This document shows, piece by piece, positions 1 through 8,846 of a stretch of DNA of 64,000 bases. Within the stretch, counting starts at the first letter, position 1. Each line of letters starts with the position of its first letter. The notes below the pieces were generated by a model. It was not told where the DNA came from and ran no database searches. It worked only from the letters and a program-made list of their open reading frames with translations. Source of the stretch: Rhodospirillaceae bacterium (GTDB taxonomy: Bacteria; Pseudomonadota; Gammaproteobacteria; Steroidobacterales; Rariloculaceae); the NCBI GenBank assembly GCA_024638465.1, contig JAHEKF010000003.1, forward strand, positions 1 through 64,000, written 5' to 3'. The position numbers and the translations under genes were made by a program.

Positions 1-75
1 CGGGTCCTATTCAGTGCCCATCGCTTTGGCCTTGGGCGTTGAGTACCGAATCACCAGGACCTAAGGAGTCAACCG

Positions 76-333
76 ATGACCAAGAACCAAGCTTTAGTCA
101 GTGCCGCCGTCAGTAGTCTGATGGCCGTCGGTGCCCTCGCCGTTTCGACCCAGGCGAGCGCGCAGGACATGGAGAAATGCTACGGCGTCGTGGCTGCTGG
201 CAAGAACGATTGCGCCGGCCCGGGTCACACCTGCCAGGGACAGGCAGCGTCCGACGCCAGCCCGGATGAGTTCATCCTGCTGCCTGCCGGCACTTGCGAC
301 CGTCTCGCCGGCGGCGAAGTCAAGGACGGCTAA
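76..333 (+). CDS. bufA: Bufferin-type RiPP precursor (DUF2282 / BufA1 family)
   Basis: An 85-residue exported peptide. Residues 1-30 form a signal peptide ending ASA-Q. The mature part has four cysteines (C35, C46, C53, C74) in the family pattern EKCYGVVAAGKNDC, HTCQG and PAGTC. In this recently defined family, such precursors have Cys residues altered by a DUF692-DUF2063 enzyme pair and the exported product binds copper; that pair follows directly here. The start is fixed by a TAAGGAG site 7-8 nt upstream. The gene ends 5 nt before the maturase, so the four genes look like one operon. Copper binding and Cys modification are inferred from the family, not seen. Confidence 0.85.
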   Translation: MTKNQALVSAAVSSLMAVGALAVSTQASAQDMEKCYGVVAAGKNDCAGPGHTCQGQAASDASPDEFILLPAGTCDRLAGGEVKDG

Positions 334-338
334 ACCTC

Positions 339-1208
339 GTGGCGGTCTCCGATAACCTCGAGAGACCAGGACCGATCCCGGCAGCAGCCGGGATCGGTCT
401 TCGCGGGCCCTATCACGCCGAATTCATTTCCGATTCGCCGGAGGCCGCATGGCTCGAGGCACACAGCGAAAACTTCTTTGCGCCCGGCAGCATCGCGCTG
501 ACGGCGCTCGAGAGGATTCGGGAAAATTATCCGGTCAGTCTGCACGGCGTCGGTCTCTCGATCGGTTCGGCCGATCCGATTGCGCGGGATCACCTCGAAA
601 ATCTCGCCGAGCTCGTAGAACGAGTCCAGCCGGGGCTCGTGTCGGAACATCTGTGCTGGGGCTCGGTCGGCGGTTACCACCTCAACGATCTGTTACCGCT
701 CCCCTACACCGAGGAAGCGCTCGCGCACATGGTCGAGCGGATCGGTCAGGTCCAGGATCGCCTCGGCCGGAAGATTCTGATCGAGAACGTATCCAGCTAT
801 ATGGAGTTCAGGAACTCGACGATCCCGGAATGGGAATTTCTCGCGAGCGTGGCGGCCAGCAGCGGCTGCGGGATCCTGCTGGACGTCAACAACATCTTCG
901 TCAGCGCCAGGAATCACGGCTTCGATCCGCTCGAGTATCTCGACGCGATACCCGCGGACAAGATCGAAGAGATCCACCTGGCCGGGCATAGCGAGCAGCT
1001 CTTCGATGACCACTCTGTGCTGGTCGACACCCATAACGCGCCCGTATGCGCAGAAGTCTGGACACTATACGAAACGCTACTCAGCCGGATCGGGCCGCGA
1101 CCGACCCTGATCGAGTGGGATTCCGAGTTGCCGCCGCTGACTGTGCTGCTCGAGGAAGCCGGGAAAGCCCAGAAACTGATGGACCGCGCGCATGAACTCG
1201 CTGCGTGA
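339..1208 (+). CDS. bufB: MNIO-family RiPP maturase (DUF692 / BufB)
   Basis: A DUF692 TIM-barrel enzyme of about 289 residues, the multinuclear non-heme iron oxidase family that modifies Cys residues in RiPP precursors. Motifs seen in order are AGIGLRGPY, SLHGVGLSIG, SEHLCWG, ENVSSY, LLDVNNIFVS, EIHLAGH and DTHNAPV; they carry the His, Asp, Asn and Glu residues expected to hold the iron cluster. I take the GTG at 339 as the start because it lies 5 nt after the precursor stop, has AAGGA upstream, and gives the usual length. An upstream in-frame ATG at 294 would overlap the precursor. The 3' end overlaps bufC by 17 nt. The family is firm; the product chemistry is inferred. Confidence 0.9.
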   Translation: MAVSDNLERPGPIPAAAGIGLRGPYHAEFISDSPEAAWLEAHSENFFAPGSIALTALERIRENYPVSLHGVGLSIGSADPIARDHLENLAELVERVQPGLVSEHLCWGSVGGYHLNDLLPLPYTEEALAHMVERIGQVQDRLGRKILIENVSSYMEFRNSTIPEWEFLASVAASSGCGILLDVNNIFVSARNHGFDPLEYLDAIPADKIEEIHLAGHSEQLFDDHSVLVDTHNAPVCAEVWTLYETLLSRIGPRPTLIEWDSELPPLTVLLEEAGKAQKLMDRAHELAA

Positions 1209-1986
1209 GCTGCAGGCCCGGTGTTATCGCGCGTTCCTGCAAGGCGAGGACGCGCCTCTCCGGGAGGATCTTGTCGATAAAACAATTCCCGCGTCGATAT
1301 CGATACGGGTCTATCAAAACAACGCCCGCGAGACCTATCGCGGTGCGCTCGCGGCCAGCTATCCTGTCATCGAGCGTCTCGTCGGTGACGCGTGTTTTCG
1401 CGGTATCGCACGGAAATACATGCTGGACTATCCTTCCAGCAGCGGCGACCTGCAGAACTTCGGCGCCGCGCTTCCCGAATTGCTTGCCGAACTTTATGCG
1501 GACACCGGATTTGCCTACCTCCCGGACGTTGCGGCGCTTGAGTGGGCGATGGAAGAAGTCCAACTCGTCGAAGAGAATAAGCCGCTCGATCTCACGGCGC
1601 TCGCCGAGATCGATCCGGGAAGCTACCCGCATCTGCGCTTCGTCCGCTCGACATCGGCCCGGTTAGTCAGCTCTCGTTATCCGGTTCTTTCGATCTGGCG
1701 ATCGAATCAGCCGGATACCGACACGCCGGTAAATCTCGATGCGGGCAGCGAACATGTCGTCATCAGCCGATCCGGCAGCGATGTTGCGCTCGTCCCGGTC
1801 GCTGCCGCTGCGGCGGAACTCGCCGCGCTGATTGAGACCGGCATTCCCCTGGGGCTTGCGATCGAGTCTCTGGCAGAAACAACCGCTGCGGACGCTACCC
1901 CGGACATTGCCCGGGCCCTGCAAGACTTAACGAGCGCCCGCCTGCTCGGCCGCTTCGAACTCTCACCACCGATGTCCACGCATTAG
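1192..1986 (+). CDS. bufC: Bufferin maturation partner (DUF2063 / BufC / HvfC-like)
   Basis: A 264-residue protein with the DUF2063 N-terminal domain (about residues 1-95), recognised by LRELQARCYRAFLQ, RVYQNNARETYRGAL, YPVIERLVGD and YLPDVAALEWA. A less conserved C-terminal domain follows. Members of this family act beside DUF692 enzymes, probably binding or presenting the precursor peptide. The ATG lies inside the end of bufB (17-nt overlap), which implies translational coupling. There is no signal peptide, so it acts in the cytoplasm before the precursor is exported. Its substrate is inferred from position only. Confidence 0.87.
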   Translation: MNSLRELQARCYRAFLQGEDAPLREDLVDKTIPASISIRVYQNNARETYRGALAASYPVIERLVGDACFRGIARKYMLDYPSSSGDLQNFGAALPELLAELYADTGFAYLPDVAALEWAMEEVQLVEENKPLDLTALAEIDPGSYPHLRFVRSTSARLVSSRYPVLSIWRSNQPDTDTPVNLDAGSEHVVISRSGSDVALVPVAAAAAELAALIETGIPLGLAIESLAETTAADATPDIARALQDLTSARLLGRFELSPPMSTH

Positions 1987-2009
1987 TTATCGCTATAAGG
2001 GCAGCCAAG

Positions 2010-2483
2010 ATGATTGACAAGCTTATTTACATTTTCGTGTCGCTACCGGCCAAATTATTCAATCGACTCCAGGATGTTTTCATGCTGGGCATTCGACTGT
2101 TCGTCGGCTGGCAATTCTTCAAAGCGGGGCTACTCAAGCTGCAGGCCTGGGACTCCACGCTGTTCCTGTTCCAGTACGAATATCGCGTCCCGCTGCTTTC
2201 GCCGAACCTAGCCGCGATACTCGGCACTGTCGGCGAATTGCTCTTCCCGGCCCTCTTATTCATCGGTCTTGCAGGACGCTTGTCGGCGCTCGGGCTGCAA
2301 GCGGTCAACATCATGGCCGTCGTAGCCTATGCCCACGTGATATTCAGCGAAGGCTTCGAATCCTCCGCCGCAGATCACTACCTCTGGGGACTCATGCTGC
2401 TTGCAATCATGATCTACGGCCCCGGAAGACTATCGGCCGACTACATCCTCGGCCGGCTTCGAGGCGCTGCTGCTGACGTCTGA
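2010..2483 (+). CDS. DoxX-family membrane protein of the bufferin operon
   Basis: A 157-residue integral membrane protein with about four transmembrane helices and DoxX features (RLFVGWQFFKAGLLKL near residue 32, then the TVGELLFPALLFIGLAGRLSAL stretch). DoxX genes are common fourth members of DUF2282-DUF692-DUF2063 operons. A redox or quinone-linked role at the inner membrane is often proposed but not established. The ATG follows bufC by 23 nt with AAGGG upstream. The gene ends 12 nt before the convergent lipoprotein gene, closing the operon. Confidence 0.85.
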   Translation: MIDKLIYIFVSLPAKLFNRLQDVFMLGIRLFVGWQFFKAGLLKLQAWDSTLFLFQYEYRVPLLSPNLAAILGTVGELLFPALLFIGLAGRLSALGLQAVNIMAVVAYAHVIFSEGFESSAADHYLWGLMLLAIMIYGPGRLSADYILGRLRGAAADV

Positions 2484-2495
2484 TCCGCCGGCCGC

Positions 2496-2777
2496 TTATC
2501 CGGGCGCACCGGCCTCGAAGAAATCCGGAGGAGATTCGAGACAAGGACCGCGAGACTCGAGCTGCTCGACCTCGCCCTCGGACGGCGCGGGTGGAATTCG
2601 CAGTGAAGCGGTCTCATCAGGCGGGTCGAGGTCGTCGGGAATCTGGATCGGCGGAACTTCACCGGTACCCATGTAACGTTCGGGGTCTTCGCAGCGGAGA
2701 CCGAAGCTTCTGCCACAACCCGCTACCGATGCGGCTACTGCGACGCAAGCGAATACGCGAAGGAATACCTTCATCAC
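2496..2777 (-). CDS. Small lipoprotein in the bamC position
   Basis: A 93-residue predicted lipoprotein. The N-terminal hydrophobic segment ends in VAGC, a good lipobox with C21 as the lipidated residue. The rest is Pro-rich and acidic (VPPIQIPDDLDPPD) with no recognisable fold. Its ATG overlaps the dapA stop in an ATGA junction, so the two genes are co-translated. In E. coli the gene after dapA is bamC, and the motif here resembles the Pro-rich unstructured N-terminus of BamC. The helix-grip domains of BamC are absent, so it may be a reduced BamC or an unrelated lipoprotein. Confidence 0.7.
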   Translation of the reverse strand: MMKVFLRVFACVAVAASVAGCGRSFGLRCEDPERYMGTGEVPPIQIPDDLDPPDETASLRIPPAPSEGEVEQLESRGPCLESPPDFFEAGAPG

Positions 2778-3655
2778 GCCGCCTCAGCTTGAGCGGTCTG
2801 CATCGCATCGCGAACAGCAGCGTGGTACCGGGCGTCCAGGCGCGTCAGCGGGAGCCGAATTCCCGGACCTGCCAGCCCCAGCTGCTCGACCGCCCACTTG
2901 ACCGGGATCGGGTTGCTCTCGAGGAACAGCGCATCGTGGAGGTCGCGAAGATCATGATCTATGCTCGTCGCGCGCTGCCGATCACCACCACGGGCTGCAT
3001 CGCAGAGCGCGCGCATCTTTGCCGGTGCGACGTTCGCAGTCACTGAGATACAGCCGTCGCCGCCACGCAGCATGAACTCGGAAGACGTTCCGTCATCGCC
3101 GCTCAGAAGCACGAATTTCGCGCCGCATCCTTCACGCAGTATCTCGACCCGGTCCAGATCAGCGGTTGCGTCCTTGATCGCGGCGATGTTGCCGTGAGCA
3201 GCCAGTCGAATCGTCGTGTTTGTCGACAAGTCGACGCCGGTACGGCCGGGAACGTTGTAGAGGACGACGGGATGCTGCACAGCATCCGCGATCACGGAGT
3301 AATGCCGGAACAGCCCTTCCTGAGTCGGCTTGTTGTAATACGGCGTGACCATCAGGAAGCCGATTACCGGCATGCCGTCAACGGCTTTGGACATTTCCAG
3401 AGTCTGCGCGGTCGAGTTCGATCCTGTCCCGGCAATGATCGGAATACGCTCGCCCGCCAACTCACAGGATCTGGCGATCAGTTCGATGTGCTCGTCCTTG
3501 GTTAACGTCGCGGATTCGCCCGTCGTTCCGGCGATAACCAGCGCCTCGGTACCGGCCTCCACATGGAAATCGATCAGTCTTTCCAGATCGCCGTAATCGA
3601 TTTCGCCATCGCCGGTCATCGGCGTGATCAGAGCGACCGTACTTCCGGCAAACAT
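2774..3655 (-). CDS. dapA: 4-hydroxy-tetrahydrodipicolinate synthase
   Basis: A 293-residue class I aldolase that condenses pyruvate with aspartate semialdehyde, the first committed step of lysine and diaminopimelate synthesis. Seen: AGSTVALITPM at the N-terminus, GTTGESATL, the YYNKPTQEG stretch, YNVPGRTG with the catalytic Tyr, and IKDATAD with the Schiff-base Lys. The frame is open well upstream, but the ATG at 3655 gives the standard length and N-terminus. It is divergent from gcvR across about 150 bp and followed by the overlapping lipoprotein gene, matching the E. coli gcvR-dapA-bamC order. Confidence 0.95.
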   Translation of the reverse strand: MFAGSTVALITPMTGDGEIDYGDLERLIDFHVEAGTEALVIAGTTGESATLTKDEHIELIARSCELAGERIPIIAGTGSNSTAQTLEMSKAVDGMPVIGFLMVTPYYNKPTQEGLFRHYSVIADAVQHPVVLYNVPGRTGVDLSTNTTIRLAAHGNIAAIKDATADLDRVEILREGCGAKFVLLSGDDGTSSEFMLRGGDGCISVTANVAPAKMRALCDAARGGDRQRATSIDHDLRDLHDALFLESNPIPVKWAVEQLGLAGPGIRLPLTRLDARYHAAVRDAMQTAQAEAA

Positions 3656-3808
3656 GCGTTCTATCCGGTTATTCAGGAGGTCGCGATGGTACTGGGCGCC
3701 TTGAAATGGCGCAACTTGAACACGGTTCCGAGTCACCGTGCTGCGTTGCAGTGGAGTGCTATCGGGGTACACTGACGATCCCATCAGGCCCGTCAGGACA
3801 TTGCGCGC

Positions 3809-4342
3809 ATGCAGCAGCTCATGGTCATCTCCGCTGTCGGCGGCGATCGCGCGGGCGTGGTTCACGAGCTGACGAAAGTCATCCTCGACTGCGGCGGCAG
3901 TATCAAGGAAAGCCGGATGGCCGGACTCGGCTCCGAGTTTGCGATGCTGCTTCTCGTATCGGGAAACTGGCACACGGTATCCCGAATGGAGCAGGCGCTT
4001 GCGAAATTCGGCGAAGCGAACGATCTGACCGTTCAGCTGAAGCGGACGGAACCGAGAAAATTCAGCAAGGAGCTGCTTCCGTATGCGATCGACGTCGTGT
4101 GCCTGGATCAGCCCGGAATAGTGCACAACCTGGCCGGTTTCTTCGCCGATCGCAGCATCGACATCGGTGAAGTGACTACCCGAAGCTACCCTGCAGCGCA
4201 CACGGGTACTGCGATGTTTTCCGTGCAGATGTTTATCAATATACCGGCAGGAATCCACATTTCCGCGCTGCGGGAGGAATTTATGGAGTTCTGCGACCGG
4301 CTCAACCTTGACGCTATCATGGAACCCGTAAAGAACGCCTGA
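3809..4342 (+). CDS. gcvR: Glycine cleavage repressor-like ACT protein
   Basis: A 177-residue protein made of two ACT domains: about residues 3-75 (VISAVGGDRAGVVHELTKVI) and 90-172 (VVCLDQPGIVHNLAGFF). This is the GcvR architecture. In E. coli GcvR binds GcvA in response to glycine and represses the glycine cleavage operon; no gcvA or gcv genes lie in this window. AGGAC sits 9 nt before the ATG. Divergent placement from dapA and the bepA gene downstream match gammaproteobacterial synteny. The name rests on fold and synteny. Confidence 0.85.
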   Translation: MQQLMVISAVGGDRAGVVHELTKVILDCGGSIKESRMAGLGSEFAMLLLVSGNWHTVSRMEQALAKFGEANDLTVQLKRTEPRKFSKELLPYAIDVVCLDQPGIVHNLAGFFADRSIDIGEVTTRSYPAAHTGTAMFSVQMFINIPAGIHISALREEFMEFCDRLNLDAIMEPVKNA

Positions 4343-4349
4343 CGGGCGA

Positions 4350-4382
4350 CCTCGAAACCGGGCCTGAGGCCGGTTTTCGAGG
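4350..4382 (+). terminator. Hairpin downstream of gcvR
   Basis: A long GC-rich hairpin starting 7 nt after the gcvR stop. The arm CCTCGAAACCGG pairs with CCGGTTTTCGAGG across GCCTGAGG, with one bulged base. There is no U-tract after it, so it may be a weak terminator, an RNA-stabilising 3' structure or a pause site. It separates gcvR from bepA, 43 nt further on. Confidence 0.45.
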
Positions 4383-4425
4383 AAACTTGACCACTCAAGC
4401 AGTGTCTTAAGATACTGAGGTCAAC

Positions 4426-5904
4426 ATGCTGAGATTTATCGTATTTTTATTCGTGTCGGCGCTGTCCGGCCCGATCCTGGCGCAGATCAACGAGCTGCCC
4501 GATTTCGGCAGCCCGGCTGACTCGGCGATCACGCGTTCGCAGGAGGCGCAGCTCGGGCGCAGTATCTACGCCCAGCTCCGGAATTCAGGCGTCATCATGG
4601 AGGATCCCCTGGTCACGGAGTACATCCAGGGAATCGGTTCGAGACTGGCGGGCCATGCCAACGATGCCGGCCAGCGTTTCGTTTTCTTCGTCGTCGACGA
4701 TCCGGCCATTAACGCGTTCGCTCTGCCCGGCGGGTACATCGGCGTTAATTCCGGGCTTCTGCTGACGAGCGAGTCGGAAAGCGAACTCGCCGGCGTTCTG
4801 GCCCACGAGGTCGCGCACGTCACGCAACGGCATATCGCGCGCGCGATCTACGACAATCAAAGATCCGGACTTCTCAATGCGGCCACGATGCTCGGTGCGA
4901 TTTTGCTCGGAGCGGCAACGGATATCGGTGGTGAAGCGACGACCGGGCTGATCACGGCAGCGCAGGCAGCCGGTGCCCAACGCCAGATCAACTTCACGCG
5001 CGCGAATGAACACGAAGCCGATCGTATCGGCATCGGGACGCTCTCCTCTGCGGGCTTCGACCCGAACGGCATGTCGAGCTTTTTCGAAAAGCTGTCGCGC
5101 CGTTATGGGAGCACGGCGTTCCAGATACCGGCCATATTGCAGACGCACCCGGTTACGACGGAAAGAATCGCGGACGCGCGCGATCGGGTACGTAATCTGC
5201 CGCGCGTAGAGGTAAAGGACAGCCCCAGCTACAGCCTCATCAAAGCGCGTCTCGACGCGCTGCAGGCAGCGACCCCTGAGGAAGCACTGTCGATTTTCGA
5301 GATACGCCTCAACAACCAGGAGCCCGGCCCCGCGGATCGCTACGGCTACGCATTAAGCCTGTCTCGCCTTGGCAGAGACGATGAAGCGGGACGGATTTTC
5401 CGCGAGCTCGTCAGCGAGTTTCCCGGCGTTATTCCGTACCGTATCGGCCTCGCTGAATCGATGGTTCGGAACGGCCAGCTCGACCGCGCCCTGGATGTGT
5501 ACGCGGGCGCGATCGGTTTGTTTCCGAGAAACGTTCCGCTCACGATCAGCTTCGCAGAGGCGCTGATTATTGCCGGGGATCCGGCAACGGCTCACCAGGT
5601 GTTACTCGACCTGCTGAATAACGTGCCACCGACCCCGGCGCAGATCAGACTGATCGCGCGAGCTGCGAACGCCGAAGGCGATATCGGGAACGCACATTTT
5701 TACATGGCTGAGTATTACCTGATGACGGGCAACGGACCCCTGGCGATGAATCAGCTGCGCATGGCGCTCGAATCGCCGAACGTGAACTCGGTCGACCGCG
5801 CTCGCATCGAAGCCAGGCTGTCCCAGATTCGCGACATGATGCCGCCGGATCAGCGCCGGCGCCAGGAGCGCACTGAGAGGGAGCGCGCGCCGGCGCCGCC
5901 GTAA
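4426..5904 (+). CDS. bepA: Periplasmic M48 metalloprotease with TPR domain (BepA-like)
   Basis: A 492-residue exported zinc protease. A signal peptide ends near ILAQ (residues 1-19). The catalytic motif HEVAHV (H127, E128, H131) is followed about 65 residues later by NEHEADRIG, the third zinc ligand region. The C-terminal third is helical TPR-like repeat (from about residue 280), typical of BepA/YfgC, a chaperone-protease that checks LptD and BAM assembly in the outer membrane. The Pro/Arg-rich end is likely disordered. Proximity to gcvR mirrors E. coli. Confidence in the family is high; BepA orthology is likely. Confidence 0.93.
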   Translation: MLRFIVFLFVSALSGPILAQINELPDFGSPADSAITRSQEAQLGRSIYAQLRNSGVIMEDPLVTEYIQGIGSRLAGHANDAGQRFVFFVVDDPAINAFALPGGYIGVNSGLLLTSESESELAGVLAHEVAHVTQRHIARAIYDNQRSGLLNAATMLGAILLGAATDIGGEATTGLITAAQAAGAQRQINFTRANEHEADRIGIGTLSSAGFDPNGMSSFFEKLSRRYGSTAFQIPAILQTHPVTTERIADARDRVRNLPRVEVKDSPSYSLIKARLDALQAATPEEALSIFEIRLNNQEPGPADRYGYALSLSRLGRDDEAGRIFRELVSEFPGVIPYRIGLAESMVRNGQLDRALDVYAGAIGLFPRNVPLTISFAEALIIAGDPATAHQVLLDLLNNVPPTPAQIRLIARAANAEGDIGNAHFYMAEYYLMTGNGPLAMNQLRMALESPNVNSVDRARIEARLSQIRDMMPPDQRRRQERTERERAPAPP

Positions 5905-6106
5905 GCCGACGAGGTAGCCCCGGAACCCGGCGTTGCCCGAGTCCACCGGGAGGCAATCCCGGCGCAGACGCCATCCGCTGCAGACGACATCGCACGATCA
6001 CTACGCCGCTCGTCCCTGCCCGAATCCCGGGATATCGCGAGGCGGGATTGGCGTCCGCTTGCCAGGGCACTGCGCAGGCCAAGCCGCTTTACCCGCCGGG
6101 ATAAAG

Positions 6107-6123
6107 AGTACTAAAATAGTACT
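6107..6123. promoter_or_regulatory. Perfect inverted repeat, likely Rrf2-type operator of the SUF operon
   Basis: AGTACTA-AAA-TAGTACT is a perfect 7-3-7 inverted repeat centred 31 bp before the ATG of the Rrf2 regulator. A/T-rich sequence follows it (ACTATATTCAT). Size, symmetry and position fit an autoregulatory operator that would control the whole suf operon. The binding protein is inferred to be the regulator encoded next door. Confidence 0.6.
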
Positions 6124-6145
6124 ATATTCATGGTGGACTGAAGTC

Positions 6146-6607
6146 ATGTTGCGAATCAGTAAGTTAACGGACTACGGCACGCTCGTTCTGGCACAGCTCC
6201 CGGCGAGCGCCGAAGGCGTCGCGAGCGCGGGACAGGTTGCGGATGCAACCCATCTGTCGCAGCCGACCGTGAGCAAGCTCTTGAAGGCACTCGTAAAAGC
6301 GGGGCTCGTCGTAAGCGTTCGCGGTTCGCACGGCGGCTATGCGCTGGCGAAGCGCAGCGATCAGATCTCGGCGGCGGAGATTATCGACGCAATCGAGGGG
6401 CCGGTCGCCATCACCGAGTGCAGCTCCCCGCATGGCCACTGCAGCCTCGAATCCACCTGCCAGGTCGGCTCGGCCTGGCAGGGCATCAACCTCAGTATTC
6501 GCACGGCGCTCGCAAGGGTCAGCCTCGAAGACCTGCAAGTCAGAAAATTGCGCGTTCAACCGCCCCGGCTCCGGGAAGACATCCTCGGCATTCCGACCAA
6601 CAGCTAA
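6146..6607 (+). CDS. Rrf2-family regulator of the SUF operon (IscR-like)
   Basis: A 153-residue winged-helix regulator. The N-terminus [18 protein letters not shown] and the recognition helix [19 protein letters not shown] are typical of the SUF-linked Rrf2 group. Three Cys lie in [15 protein letters not shown] (about residues 92-106) and should bind a [2Fe-2S] cluster, as in IscR. The frame is open upstream, but ATG 6146 gives the family N-terminus and puts the inverted repeat at 6107-6123 in the promoter. It is first in the suf operon, with 20 nt to sufB, so it probably represses the operon when its cluster is present. Confidence 0.9.
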   Translation: MLRISKLTDYGTLVLAQLPASAEGVASAGQVADATHLSQPTVSKLLKALVKAGLVVSVRGSHGGYALAKRSDQISAAEIIDAIEGPVAITECSSPHGHCSLESTCQVGSAWQGINLSIRTALARVSLEDLQVRKLRVQPPRLREDILGIPTNS

Positions 6608-6627
6608 CTCAGGAATCGGCACACCGC

Positions 6628-8076
6628 ATGGCATCAAATACAGACAACGTCTCCGAATTTGTCGCAAAGAAGTACCAGCATGGCTTCGTGACCGATATCG
6701 AACAGGATCTCGTACCGCCCGGCCTGGACGAGGATGTCGTTCGCTTGATCTCGGCGAAAAAAGGCGAGCCCGAGTTTCTGACGGAATGGCGCCTCAAAGC
6801 CTACCGGCAGTGGTTGACGCTGGAAGAACCGACCTGGGCGCACGTAAAGTACGGTCCGATCGACTATCAGGCGATCTCCTACTACGCCGCGCCAAAGAAT
6901 CTTGACGATGCACCGAAGAGTCTCGACGAGGTCGATCCCAAGCTGCTAGAGACCTATGACAAGCTCGGTATTCCGCTGCATGAGCGTGCTCGTCTGGCCG
7001 GAGTCGCCGTAGATGCTGTGTTCGACAGTGTCTCCGTGGCGACAACGTTCAAGAAGAAGCTCGCGGATGTCGGGGTCATTTTCTGCTCGTTCTCGGAGGC
7101 GGTAAGAGAGCATCCCGAACTCATCGAACGATATCTCGGTACGGTCGTTCCGCGGCGAGATAATTTTTTCGCGGCGCTGAATTCCGCAGTGTTCAGCGAC
7201 GGCTCGTTCGTGTACATACCCGAAGGCGTACGCTGCCCGATGGAGCTGTCAACCTATTTCCGAATCAACGCCGCCAACACGGGTCAATTCGAACGAACAC
7301 TGATAATCGCGGAGCCCGGCAGCTATGTCAGCTATCTGGAAGGCTGCACGGCACCGATGCGCGATGAGAACCAGCTCCATGCCGCCGTCGTCGAACTCGT
7401 GGCACTCGAAGACGCCGAGATCAAGTACTCGACCGTACAGAACTGGTATCCCGGAGACGAGAATGGCGTAGGAGGGATCTACAACTTCGTTACCAAACGC
7501 GGCGACTGCCGCGGCGCGAATTCGAAGATCTCCTGGACCCAGGTCGAGACGGGTTCCGCTATCACCTGGAAGTACCCGAGTTGCATTTTGCGCGGCGCGA
7601 ACTCCGTTGGCGAGTTTTACTCGGTCGCAGTCGCCAACAACTATCAACAAGCGGATACGGGTACCAAGATGATCCACATCGGCCCAAACACCCGTAGCAC
7701 GATCATTTCCAAGGGCATCTCCGCTGGCAACGCCCAGAACGCCTACCGTGGCCTGGTACGGGTTATGCCCACGGCACGCGACGCGAGAAATTACACCCAG
7801 TGCGATTCGTTGTTGATCGGCGATCGCTCCGGCGCTCACACCTTTCCGTACATAGAGGTACGCGAGCGAAGCGCTCAGGTAGAGCATGAGGCGACGACGT
7901 CGAAGATAAGCGACGACCAGCTTTTCTATTGCCGTCAGCGTGGTTTGGCAGAAGAAGACGCCGTAAACCTCATCGTGAACGGCTTCTGCCGCGAAGTGTT
8001 CAAGAAACTGCCGATGGAGTTCGCGGTCGAAGCGCAGAACCTTCTCAACGTGAGCCTGGAAGGCGCTGTCGGCTGA
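6628..8076 (+). CDS. sufB: Fe-S cluster scaffold subunit SufB
   Basis: A 482-residue SufB, the scaffold on which the SufBCD complex builds [Fe-S] clusters. Seen: the [10 protein letters not shown]-terminus, [27 protein letters not shown], the beta-helix core, and the C-terminal [13 protein letters not shown] that holds the conserved Cys. AGGAATC lies upstream of ATG 6628. The frame extends further 5' into the regulator gene but the family N-terminus begins here. sufC starts 14 nt downstream. Confidence 0.97.
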   Translation: MASNTDNVSEFVAKKYQHGFVTDIEQDLVPPGLDEDVVRLISAKKGEPEFLTEWRLKAYRQWLTLEEPTWAHVKYGPIDYQAISYYAAPKNLDDAPKSLDEVDPKLLETYDKLGIPLHERARLAGVAVDAVFDSVSVATTFKKKLADVGVIFCSFSEAVREHPELIERYLGTVVPRRDNFFAALNSAVFSDGSFVYIPEGVRCPMELSTYFRINAANTGQFERTLIIAEPGSYVSYLEGCTAPMRDENQLHAAVVELVALEDAEIKYSTVQNWYPGDENGVGGIYNFVTKRGDCRGANSKISWTQVETGSAITWKYPSCILRGANSVGEFYSVAVANNYQQADTGTKMIHIGPNTRSTIISKGISAGNAQNAYRGLVRVMPTARDARNYTQCDSLLIGDRSGAHTFPYIEVRERSAQVEHEATTSKISDDQLFYCRQRGLAEEDAVNLIVNGFCREVFKKLPMEFAVEAQNLLNVSLEGAVG

Positions 8077-8090
8077 TTTAGGTTATTGAT

Positions 8091-8842
<752 letters not shown>

Positions 8843-8846
<4 letters not shown>

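Noticed and set aside
1..75. Possible ECF sigma or copper-sensor promoter before bufA
   Set aside because: Only 75 bp are visible and no convincing -35/-10 pair or repeat was found.
2774..4258. Possible 494-residue fusion upstream of dapA
   Set aside because: The extra N-terminal part is antisense to gcvR and shows no family similarity; DapA starts at 3655 with its normal N-terminus.
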